Below are positions 1 through 5,558 of a DNA stretch of 9,125 nucleotides, piece after piece. A program made the translations under genes and the position numbers. The DNA is taken from contig JAKAAK010000121.1 of assembly GCA_021797025.1 (NCBI GenBank), positions 1-9,125 on the forward strand, in the 5' to 3' direction. A model generated the notes under the pieces. It saw only the letters and a program-made list of their open reading frames with translations. It was not told where the DNA came from and searched no databases. Origin of the DNA: Thermoplasmata archaeon. GTDB taxonomy: Archaea; Thermoplasmatota; Thermoplasmata; Thermoplasmatales; Thermoplasmataceae. Numbering within the stretch: the first letter of the stretch is position 1; the number at the start of each line of letters is the position of its first letter.

Positions 1-129
1 ATAGTCAGGAAAATTAACTATGTTCATGGATGTACCACCGTACCGCCTGAATTCTTCCGCCGCATCAAGAAAATAGCCATTTCTCCTTAAATGCAGAAAA
101 TTATCAAATACTGATCTGAATATGGCCAT
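1..129 (-). CDS. N-terminal fragment of a TatD-like / amidohydrolase-superfamily metal-dependent hydrolase, cut by the left edge
   Basis: An uninterrupted minus-strand frame begins at ATG (127-129) and leaves the window after 43 codons. The visible residues include D9-N10-F11-L12-H13-L14-R15, N17-G18, F20-L21-D22-A23-A24 and G32-G33-T34, and end in N-I-V-N-F-P-D-Y. This order (Asp-Asn, His, Gly, Ala-x-x-F, Gly-Gly-Thr, then a hydrophobic strand) matches what I recall of the start of archaeal TatD-like TIM-barrel hydrolases of the urease superfamily; this is pattern matching, not a search. In that family the first strand normally carries a His-x-His metal-binding pair. Here the first His position reads Phe (F11) and only H13 remains. 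No Shine-Dalgarno is visible, and a TATA-like element 29 bp upstream suggests a leaderless message. The gene is divergent from psmA. Substrate unknown. The frame is well supported; the family call is moderate. Confidence 0.6.
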   Translation of the reverse strand, partial: MAIFRSVFDNFLHLRRNGYFLDAAEEFRRYGGTSMNIVNFPDY

Positions 130-152
130 GTATGATAAATAATAAAGTGGGT

Positions 153-163
153 ATTATATTTAT
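153..163 (-). promoter_or_regulatory. TATA box of the left-edge hydrolase gene
   Basis: Read on the minus strand the element is ATAAATATAAT, centred about 29 bp upstream of the ATG at 129. The usual archaeal TATA-to-start distance of about 26 bp puts transcription onset near 131-134, so the message would have almost no leader. Assigned by composition and position only. Confidence 0.45.
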
Positions 164-224
164 TATGCACTTAATTGTTTTATTCACCGCATATTTAATG
201 TTTTTTTCTTTAAGCCCGTAAGGG

Positions 225-237
225 AAAAATTTATAAT
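225..237 (+). promoter_or_regulatory. Probable TATA box of psmA
   Basis: An A-run followed by TTTATAAT (230-237) gives a predicted transcription start near 259-260 and a leader of about 45 nt, consistent with the gene having a Shine-Dalgarno. A second AT-rich element, ATTTAAAG near 252-259, could instead place the start near 281. The sequence alone does not decide between them. Confidence 0.45.
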
Positions 238-262
238 GAAATGTACATATGCATTTAAAGAA

Positions 263-276
263 AAGATTATAATCTT
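263..276. promoter_or_regulatory. Perfect 14-bp palindrome in the psmA leader
   Basis: AAGATTATAATCTT is identical to its reverse complement over all 14 bases. It lies just downstream of the predicted psmA start (about 260) and 18 bp before the Shine-Dalgarno. It could be the binding site of a dimeric regulator, or in RNA a weak AU-rich hairpin. The symmetry is seen; the function is inferred. Confidence 0.4.
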
Positions 277-293
277 ATGTTATAATTAAGGAA

Positions 294-300
294 GAGGTGA
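294..300 (+). promoter_or_regulatory. Strong Shine-Dalgarno of psmA
   Basis: GAGGTGA ends 4 nt before the ATG at 305 and complements the conserved 3' end of archaeal 16S rRNA. It fixes the psmA start codon and shows that this message is leadered, unlike several others in the window. Confidence 0.8.
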
Positions 301-304
301 ATAA

Positions 305-1009
305 ATGCAACAGGGTCAAATGGCTTATGATAGAGCAATAACAGTATTTTCCCCAGATGGGAGATTATTTCAGGTTGAGTATGCAAGAGAAGCGGTTAAG
401 AAAGGGTCCACAGCCCTGGGTATTAAATTCAAGGATGGCGTATTGCTTTTATCAGAGAAAAAGGTAAGAAGCAGGCTTGTTGAAAAGAATTCAATGGAAA
501 AAATCCAGCTCGTTGATGACAACGTTGCTACGGTAACATCTGGCTTGGTTGCTGACGCTAGGGTGCTTATAGATTTCGCAAGGGTCGGTGCCCAGCAGGA
601 AAAGGTAACATATGGTTCACTTACAAATATAGAAAACCTCGTAAAGAAGGTTGCAGACCAGATGCAGCAGTACACACAGTTCGGCGGTGTAAGGCCTTAT
701 GGAGTTTCAATCATATTTGCAGGAACAGATACAATAGGGCCGAGGCTCTTTGACTGTGATCCGGCAGGCACAATTAATGAATACAAGTCTGTTGCCATCG
801 GTGCCGGAAAGGATGCCGTAACCGATTATATAGAAAAGGAATACAAGGATGATATGGGACTTGAAGATGCAATCAAACTGGGAATTGCAGCATTGAAATC
901 AGCTGTGGCAGATTCGGAATCCATGAAGGAGCCTGAAGTGGCATCCATAAAAGTAGGCGAATCTTTCCACGTATATACCAATGATGAGGTACAGAAATAC
1001 CTCAACTGA
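305..1009 (+). CDS. psmA: 20S proteasome alpha subunit
   Basis: This is the 234-residue structural subunit of the outer heptameric rings of the archaeal 20S proteasome, a cytoplasmic protease. The alpha rings gate entry to the catalytic beta rings and dock AAA+ unfoldases. The N-terminus with the Y8-D9-R10 gate motif, then [12 protein letters not shown] (15-26), is the classic alpha signature and closely resembles the Thermoplasma acidophilum protein. K66, the pocket lysine that binds C-terminal HbYX tails of activators, and the R-P-Y-G motif at 130-133 are present. Length is normal for the family, and the N-terminus is not processed as in beta subunits, so this is alpha rather than beta. The start is fixed by a strong Shine-Dalgarno. 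The next gene, purA, has its own promoter, so psmA is probably transcribed alone. No beta-subunit gene is in the window. Confidence 0.97.
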   Translation: MQQGQMAYDRAITVFSPDGRLFQVEYAREAVKKGSTALGIKFKDGVLLLSEKKVRSRLVEKNSMEKIQLVDDNVATVTSGLVADARVLIDFARVGAQQEKVTYGSLTNIENLVKKVADQMQQYTQFGGVRPYGVSIIFAGTDTIGPRLFDCDPAGTINEYKSVAIGAGKDAVTDYIEKEYKDDMGLEDAIKLGIAALKSAVADSESMKEPEVASIKVGESFHVYTNDEVQKYLN

Positions 1010-1030
1010 ATACCATTTTAAATAATAATC

Positions 1031-1039
1031 TTATTTTTA
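1031..1039 (+). terminator. Possible oligo-T terminator of psmA
   Basis: A T-rich stretch (TTATTTTTA) lies about 22 bp after the psmA stop and ahead of the purA promoter. Archaeal RNA polymerase terminates at oligo-T tracts, so this is a plausible end for the psmA transcript. No hairpin is associated with it. Confidence 0.3.
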
Positions 1040-1075
1040 TAAATTCAGAACCAATTCATTTTGCAAAATAAACAG

Positions 1076-1083
1076 TTTTATAC
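1076..1083 (+). promoter_or_regulatory. Probable TATA box of purA
   Basis: TTTTATAC is centred about 30 bp before the purA ATG. With a 26-bp spacing, transcription would begin near 1106, only a few nucleotides before the start codon. No Shine-Dalgarno is visible, which fits a leaderless message. A second AT-rich stretch near 1091-1098 is too close to the ATG to serve a start upstream of it. Confidence 0.45.
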
Positions 1084-1109
1084 TTCATTATTATAACATA
1101 TAGGTTTAA

Positions 1110-2390
1110 ATGATTTCTGTTATTCTTGGTTTGCAGTTCGGTGATGAGGGAAAGGGAAAAATTACAGATTTTATAAGCAGGGATTATGATGATGTGGTTC
1201 GTTTTAATGGTGGCAGCAATGCAGGCCATACAGTTGTGATAAACGGTGAAAAATTCAAATTTCATCTGATACCATCAGGTGCTATGCAGAGTAAGGGGGT
1301 TATCCTTGGAAACGGCATGGTCATTGATCCTGAAGAACTTGTATCTGAAATAGACCTGTTAAAAAAATCAAAAAAAGATATTGAAATTAAAATAAGTGCA
1401 GGGGCACATATAGTAACAAAGATGCACAAGTGCCTGGATAAGAAGGAGGAAGCAGTAAGGTCCAAACTCAATATAGGCACAACCTCACAGGGAATAGGCC
1501 CTACATACGAGGATAAATACGCAAGGACCGGAATAAGGTTTATTGACCTCTCAAATAAGGAAATAATAGCCGATAAGATTGAAACTATATTCAATATGAA
1601 AAGAGAACTTTTGAAGGGAAGCATTTACGAAGACCCTGAGGAAAGGAAGAAAATGGTGGAGTCTCTATTCTCATACGGCAAGTTAATTCTCAAATATATG
1701 GATTATACCGAGAATATAATATACAATGATTACAGAAACGGTAAAAATATTTTATTCGAGGGTGCACAGGGAGGAATGCTGGACATTGATTTCGGCATAT
1801 ATCCCTTTGTCACATCATCTAATACCCTTGCAGGGGCAATGTCCACTGGTTCCGGTTTCTCTTTCAGGAAGGTGGATCGAGTAATAGGTGTATTCAAGGC
1901 ATACACATCAAAGGTCGGGTCAGGTCCATTTCCCTCTGAAATATTGAATGATAGTACCCTGAGAGATCTGGGCAGTGAGTATGGCACTACAACCGGAAGG
2001 CCCAGAAGGGTGGGATGGCTTGATCTACCTCTTCTGAAATATACATCCATGATGAATGATGTTGATTCCCTTGCAATAACAAAGGTTGATGTTCTGGGTC
2101 AGCTGAAAACCATAAAGGTTGCAACTAAATACACTATTGACGGGAATGAAATAGACTACTTCCCCAGGCGCCTGGAGGATTTTGATAAACTAAAAGTTGA
2201 ATACGTGGAATTTCCGGGCTGGGGCGGTATTGAAAATCAGGATGCCATACTTTCCGGCGGATATGAGGAGCTTCCTGCAAATATGAAGAAATTTCTGGAA
2301 TTCATAGAAAAGGAAACCGGGAAAAGCATTGACATCATATCTCTGGGAGAAGACCGTAAAATGACCATTACAAAACAAATATTTAATTAA
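1110..2390 (+). CDS. purA: Adenylosuccinate synthetase
   Basis: This cytoplasmic enzyme uses GTP to join aspartate to IMP, giving adenylosuccinate, the first step of the AMP branch of purine synthesis. At 426 residues it has normal family length and is intact. Visible motifs are the N-terminal GTP/IMP loop G11-D-E-G-K-G-K17 with catalytic D12, then N-A-G-H40-T with catalytic H40. Next come G-T-T-S-Q-G-I-G-P-T at 123-132 (IMP binding) and a mobile aspartate-binding loop T-T-T-G-R-P-R-R at 293-300. The guanine-specificity motif T-K-V-D lies at 324-327, and S-L-G-E-D-R-K-M-T-I at 411-420 is the usual closing motif. The start matches the family N-terminus exactly and is only a few bases after the predicted transcription start. 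purB is not in the window. Confidence 0.97.
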   Translation: MISVILGLQFGDEGKGKITDFISRDYDDVVRFNGGSNAGHTVVINGEKFKFHLIPSGAMQSKGVILGNGMVIDPEELVSEIDLLKKSKKDIEIKISAGAHIVTKMHKCLDKKEEAVRSKLNIGTTSQGIGPTYEDKYARTGIRFIDLSNKEIIADKIETIFNMKRELLKGSIYEDPEERKKMVESLFSYGKLILKYMDYTENIIYNDYRNGKNILFEGAQGGMLDIDFGIYPFVTSSNTLAGAMSTGSGFSFRKVDRVIGVFKAYTSKVGSGPFPSEILNDSTLRDLGSEYGTTTGRPRRVGWLDLPLLKYTSMMNDVDSLAITKVDVLGQLKTIKVATKYTIDGNEIDYFPRRLEDFDKLKVEYVEFPGWGGIENQDAILSGGYEELPANMKKFLEFIEKETGKSIDIISLGEDRKMTITKQIFN

Positions 2391-2396
2391 TATAAT
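2387..2396 (+). promoter_or_regulatory. Possible TATA element for tRNA-Glu
   Basis: TTAATATAAT overlaps the purA stop codon. A 26-bp spacing gives a start near 2418, leaving about a 30-nt 5' leader to be removed by RNase P. T-rich stretches between here and the tRNA (around 2427-2431 and 2438-2442) could also end purA transcription. Alternatively the tRNA could be read from the purA promoter. Confidence 0.25.
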
Positions 2397-2447
2397 GCAA
2401 TTATGGCATACAGTTTGAAGGGCATGTTTTTGCTGCTCTTTTCACAT

Positions 2448-2522
2448 GCTCCGATGGTGTAGTCAGGCCAAGCATTCCGGCCTTTCGAGCCGATGACTCG
2501 GGTTCAAATCCCGGTCGGAGCA
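2448..2522 (+). tRNA. tRNA-Glu, anticodon UUC
   Basis: A complete 75-nt cloverleaf without an intron. The acceptor arm GCTCCGA pairs perfectly with TCGGAGC (2515-2521), with discriminator A at 2522 and no encoded CCA. The anticodon loop CTTTCGA places TTC at 2484-2486, reading GAA and GAG. The T arm is TCGGG / CCCGG around TTCAAAT. The D arm is typical of archaeal tRNA-Glu, with weak G-T pairs. One oddity: the outermost anticodon-stem pair (2477 with 2493) is C-A rather than a Watson-Crick pair. The gene lies between purA and the permease gene on the same strand. Confidence 0.96.
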
Positions 2523-2529
2523 CATATGG

Positions 2530-2545
2530 AACTTTTCAAGTTTTT
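2530..2545 (+). terminator. Possible terminator after tRNA-Glu
   Basis: A short inverted repeat (AACTT, 3-base loop, AAGTT) runs into a T5 tract at 2541-2545, starting 8 bp after the tRNA discriminator. The T-run alone would suffice for archaeal termination; the 5-bp AT-rich stem is weak and may be chance. Confidence 0.4.
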
Positions 2546-2617
2546 CAAATGTTAAGACATGCACATGGTTTGTTGGTTTAATGGCAATGAAGCTGATTCC
2601 AGATCAACCCAAATAAA

Positions 2618-2625
2618 TTTAAATA
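2618..2625 (+). promoter_or_regulatory. TATA box of the permease gene
   Basis: TTTAAATA is a good archaeal TATA element. With a 26-bp spacing, transcription would start near 2648, between the two palindromic repeats described separately, giving a leader of about 24 nt. Confidence 0.5.
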
Positions 2626-2627
2626 TT

Positions 2628-2658
2628 AAAGTATACTTTACTTTTATCAAGTTTACTT
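2628..2658. promoter_or_regulatory. Paired palindromic operator-like repeats before the permease gene
   Basis: Two copies of AAGTWTACTT occur at 2629-2638 and 2649-2658, with centres exactly 20 bp apart, about two helical turns. The first extends to a perfect 12-bp palindrome, AAAGTATACTTT (2628-2639). The second differs only by T for A at its centre, and a further AAGT at 2660-2663 repeats its left arm. They lie between the TATA box and the start codon, bracketing the predicted transcription start, the usual place for an archaeal repressor. No regulator gene is in the window, so the ligand is unknown. Confidence 0.5.
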
Positions 2659-2671
2659 AAAGTGAAAATAA

Positions 2672-4063
2672 ATGGTCTTTAAACTGAATAAAAGCTCTGG
2701 AACACTGAAAAGCAATGTGCATAAATTCGCAGATCTATCTGCACTGTCCACATCCAGTGTTGCTCCGGCTTTCAGCATTGCGGCATCCTATGGTGTAATA
2801 GCACTTTACCTGGGCTTTTATTCCATTATGGCTATAATACTGACCTTTCCAGTCTGGCTCGGTGCTGCAATAATATTCAGGAAGTTCAATAGATTATATC
2901 CCAATGCCGGAGCTTCATACCACTGGGGAAGCAGAATTGTATCAAGGAAATATGGAACAATGCAGGCATGGATAATTACACTTGCATACTTTTTCTCCAT
3001 TCCACCTATAGTAATACCTGCAGGGGAATACACTGCAGCCCTTCTCTACAATACTGGCATTATCAATTATTCGGCATATAATAGCCCTGCTGTTATATTC
3101 ATTATAGGGAGCATGTGGATAGGTATAACCCTTCTGGCATCTATACTGGGTGCAAAGCCTACTGCACGGCTGACAGAAATATTCCTTATCCTTGAACTTG
3201 CCATAATTGGGATATTCATTGTTATTGCCATTTATTTTCTTCCAGGGGATACAGTAAATAATATATCCTATAGCTGGTTTTTCGGCTTCAATAGACTTTT
3301 TAAGGACCCTTACAGGTTCATGATAGCCTTTCCTGTAATTGCAACAATAATGGACGGATGGGAAATTGACTCATATGCATCAGAAGAATCCTTCAACAGG
3401 GAAAAGTGGCCGGGAACAACAGGCATTATTGGCCTTATTGCAGTATTCTGTATTTACCTTGTAACCATGACATTAATGGATATTGAGACGCCAATGAGCT
3501 TGCTTTCGGTCAGTCTTGACCCGCTGGCAACATGGTCTGAATATATAATACCACAGTACTCATTCATAATGGATATAGCGGTAATAGCATCTACAGCAAG
3601 CTCTTTATGGCTCACAACGTATATCCTGAGCAGGGCCTGGTATGCAATGTCCAGAGAGAAACTACTCCCACGGCAGTTCGGGTATCTCAATAAGACAAGG
3701 AAAAGCCCATATGCAAATCTTCTCATGATCGGTGTTGCTGCCGAATCAATAAATGCTGTGATGTTGTTCATGCCATCAATAGAAGGATTTTTCGCAGAGC
3801 TCTTATCTATATCCGGAATATTCCTCATGATGGAGTTCGGTGTGGATGCATTTACAGGGATATACCTGTATACGCATAAATCCAAAATGCATCTGAAACT
3901 ACTTTATCTGTTCATATCAATATTTTCATTTGTGGGATTTACCATAATGATTCTTTTCGGATTGATAACGAATACGACCTTTCTAATACTGACAATAATT
4001 TTGATAATGCCCGGAATTCTACTATTATATAGGGATAAAAAAAATAATTTAGACAATATTTAA
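2672..4063 (+). CDS. APC-superfamily amino-acid permease
   Basis: A 463-residue integral membrane protein, probably a secondary transporter taking up amino acids or a related amine. About 12 hydrophobic segments can be seen, roughly at 24-46, 47-70, 95-118, 140-160, 168-190, 215-232, 248-270, 297-320, 347-368, 375-400, 408-430 and 434-453. The motif Y-P-N-A-G-A-S-Y-H-W (76-85) after TM2 is typical of the APC family. So is the segment G-W-E-I-D-S-Y-A-S-E-E (229-239) after TM6, and the substrate-binding helix 1 contains S-S-V-A-P-A. Length and topology are normal. The start has a weak Shine-Dalgarno (GTGA, 2663-2666) and follows a TATA box and repeated palindromes, so expression is probably regulated. 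The substrate cannot be read from the sequence. The gene ends 5 bp before the convergent surface-protein gene. Confidence 0.9.
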   Translation: MVFKLNKSSGTLKSNVHKFADLSALSTSSVAPAFSIAASYGVIALYLGFYSIMAIILTFPVWLGAAIIFRKFNRLYPNAGASYHWGSRIVSRKYGTMQAWIITLAYFFSIPPIVIPAGEYTAALLYNTGIINYSAYNSPAVIFIIGSMWIGITLLASILGAKPTARLTEIFLILELAIIGIFIVIAIYFLPGDTVNNISYSWFFGFNRLFKDPYRFMIAFPVIATIMDGWEIDSYASEESFNREKWPGTTGIIGLIAVFCIYLVTMTLMDIETPMSLLSVSLDPLATWSEYIIPQYSFIMDIAVIASTASSLWLTTYILSRAWYAMSREKLLPRQFGYLNKTRKSPYANLLMIGVAAESINAVMLFMPSIEGFFAELLSISGIFLMMEFGVDAFTGIYLYTHKSKMHLKLLYLFISIFSFVGFTIMILFGLITNTTFLILTIILIMPGILLLYRDKKNNLDNI

Positions 4064-4067
4064 AAAA
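4037..4067 (-). terminator. Oligo-T terminator region of the surface-protein gene
   Basis: Read on the minus strand, a T6 tract (4067-4062) begins 2 bp after the stop codon of the surface-protein gene, and a T8 tract (4044-4037) follows. Both lie in or next to the last codons of the convergent permease gene. Transcription past the permease stop meets T-rich sequence at 4071-4130, so each gene seems to end inside the other. Confidence 0.4.
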
Positions 4068-4068
4068 T

Positions 4069-4992
4069 TTATTTGGTTTTGTTGTCTTCTTCTTTGCTTT
4101 CGGCTTCCTTCTTTTCAGTAGTTTTAGGTGTTGCGGGTTTCCTTGCATAGAAGTAGTAAACAACAACGCCCAGCAGTACAGCTGCTACTACGATTCCCAC
4201 ATATGCGCCTGTATAGTCGGTGTGTATGGGTATTGCATTTGTACTGGCCAGTACATATGACTCGGTAGTAGATGTGATTGTATATGTTTCATTTGCTGCT
4301 GTTGTTCCCGAGGTAACATGAGTGGTAGTTGTTGTAAGTGTGTAACCGATCAACATATTGTTTGCTTTACTTATATATACGTTTCCCGTAATGTTTGCAT
4401 ATGAAGACGCAAGGCTCGGTGTTGCTTTTGTGCTACTTGTCATATAAATTACATAATCTGTTGCTTCAACTGAACCGAATTCGCTCTTGTAGTATGGCAT
4501 ATATGGGGCCTTTGTGTAATTAAGAGTCATATTGTATGAATTTTGCCCACCTGGGATATAATAGCCATCAGTTCCCATATCATTTATGGTAATGTTTTTA
4601 GATGTGTTTTTTACCATTCTAGGAATGGCATACTTTGCATATTTATCTATTGAGGCATTAGTAACAGTAGTCATTCCAGGGCCATTAAAAATTATGGGCA
4701 ATGTTATGTTCACAGCTGTGCTGTTAGCTGTATCCACAGTAACGTTGTAATAAGTCGTCACCGGAGATGCAGTGACATTATTTGTGGTAGTCTCCGGCAT
4801 ACCAGCGTCTTTAGAATAATTATGGTAATAAGTATACCCGGTACATGTGTAAACATAATTCATTGAATTTCCGCTTGCAAGATAGGACGGTGTCGATGGT
4901 GTAGCAGCTGCCGAAACCGGAATACCTATCATCAAGACGGCGACAAAAAGAGCCATCAAAACTATAATTCCTTTCTTATTCCTATTTATCAT
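4069..4992 (-). CDS. Secreted, C-terminally membrane-anchored surface (glyco)protein
   Basis: I do not recognise a named family in this 307-residue protein. Its layout is that of a type I surface protein. A signal peptide with basic start N4-K7, hydrophobic core about 8-24 and likely cleavage after V-S-A-A (26-29) leads into an ectodomain of about 230 residues. A single membrane helix (about 263-281) and a charged K/E-rich cytoplasmic tail follow. The ectodomain is rich in Thr, Ser, Tyr and Asn and holds 12 N-x-S/T sequons (N58, 72, 83, 90, 95, 112, 129, 133, 154, 158, 200, 234), suggesting heavy N-glycosylation in a cell without a rigid wall. A Thr-rich stretch (219-242) and a single Cys (C50) are visible. 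It could be a structural glycoprotein, a binding protein or a species-restricted surface antigen. A TATA box about 25 bp upstream implies a leaderless message. Confidence 0.8.
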   Translation of the reverse strand: MINRNKKGIIVLMALFVAVLMIGIPVSAAATPSTPSYLASGNSMNYVYTCTGYTYYHNYSKDAGMPETTTNNVTASPVTTYYNVTVDTANSTAVNITLPIIFNGPGMTTVTNASIDKYAKYAIPRMVKNTSKNITINDMGTDGYYIPGGQNSYNMTLNYTKAPYMPYYKSEFGSVEATDYVIYMTSSTKATPSLASSYANITGNVYISKANNMLIGYTLTTTTTHVTSGTTAANETYTITSTTESYVLASTNAIPIHTDYTGAYVGIVVAAVLLGVVVYYFYARKPATPKTTEKKEAESKEEDNKTK

Positions 4993-5012
4993 CTAATGAG
5001 TAATAGTTGTAT

Positions 5013-5021
5013 ATATTTAAA
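5013..5021 (-). promoter_or_regulatory. TATA box of the surface-protein gene
   Basis: On the minus strand the element reads TTTAAATAT, centred about 25 bp upstream of the ATG at 4992. Transcription would therefore start at or next to the A of the start codon, giving a leaderless message. No Shine-Dalgarno is present, which agrees. Confidence 0.55.
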
Positions 5022-5204
5022 ATTTACGCTAAATTTCTTAACAGTGTATATGATTTAAGCATTATACTACTATAACATATGTTTTTCCCAAATTTGTCTT
5101 AATTAAAAATATCATATAAATATCCTGCAGGGTTCAACACAAAATATATCTATACTTTTGATACCTAAAAACTTTTAATTCTTAAACCATGGAAATTATA
5201 AAAA

Positions 5205-5399
5205 TTATTTAATGCCATACATTTGATTATGAAAATCTGAGGATTCAGGCATAACTGGCCTATGAGTAAATATCGTTCGTTTTATTACGTCGCCTAAATA
5301 ATAAATAATTTTAGAATTACCATTTCTGAGGTTTTTTAAAATGATAATACATCTTCCACTACAAATATAGACAGAGGAATTGTTTTTCCTGTCATAAAA
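5205..5399 (-). pseudogene. Possible degraded coding remnant (64-codon open frame)
   Basis: A minus-strand frame stays open for 64 codons between a TAA at 5402-5400 and a TAA at 5207-5205. The first Met is far inside (in V-M-P-E-S), so it is unlikely to be a functional gene. The conceptual product includes N-G-N-S-K-I-I-Y-Y-L-G-D-V-I-K, which faintly recalls the basic N-terminal part of some transposases (a Tyr-Leu-Gly strand after a basic segment), but I cannot assign it. A stop-free stretch of this size can also arise by chance in six frames of a spacer this long. Listed as a question, not a gene. Confidence 0.15.
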
Positions 5400-5451
5400 T
5401 TAATCAATCTCTCCAGAATAATAAAATTAGTCTGTATCCCCTCAATATAAA

Positions 5452-5524
5452 TGGGCCTGGCCGGATTTGAACCGGCGATTTCTTCCGTGTGAGGGAAGCG
5501 TCATAACCACTGGACCACAAGCCC
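5452..5524 (-). tRNA. tRNA-Val, anticodon CAC
   Basis: A complete 73-nt cloverleaf on the minus strand without an intron. The acceptor arm GGGCTTG pairs with CAGGCCC (one G-T pair), with discriminator A at 5452 and no encoded CCA. The anticodon stem CTTCC / GGAAG is perfect, and its loop CTCACAC gives CAC (plus-strand 5489-5491), which reads GTG. The T arm GCCGG / CCGGC around TTCAAAT is perfect. Its 5' end lies 34 bp after the stop of the metallopeptidase gene on the same strand, so it may be co-transcribed, or use a weak AT-rich promoter (5536-5556) in that gap whose spacing is not ideal. Confidence 0.96.
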
Positions 5525-5558
5525 GTTGCAAGTATATTATATTTAAGTTATTAATTTT

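Larger units (their letters stand above)
4993..5451. other. 459-bp AT-rich spacer without a convincing gene
   Basis: The stretch between the start of the surface-protein gene and the 3' end of tRNA-Val is noticeably more AT-rich than the genes around it. I see no RNA gene, tandem repeat, CRISPR unit or long ORF with a start codon. The only coding-like feature is a minus-strand stop-free frame of 64 codons (5205-5399), listed separately. The part nearest 4992 holds the surface-gene promoter. Confidence 0.5.

Noticed and set aside
370..675. Minus-strand 101-codon frame inside psmA
   Set aside because: Fully antisense to a highly conserved gene; low-complexity product without motifs.
1056..1265. 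Minus-strand 69-codon frame across the purA start
   Set aside because: Mostly AT-rich spacer and purA antisense; no motif, and it overlaps the purA promoter.
5068..5082. TATAACATAT shared with the purA upstream region (near 1091-1101), considered as a repeat element
   Set aside because: A 10-bp AT-only match between two AT-rich spacers is expected by chance; no flanking similarity.
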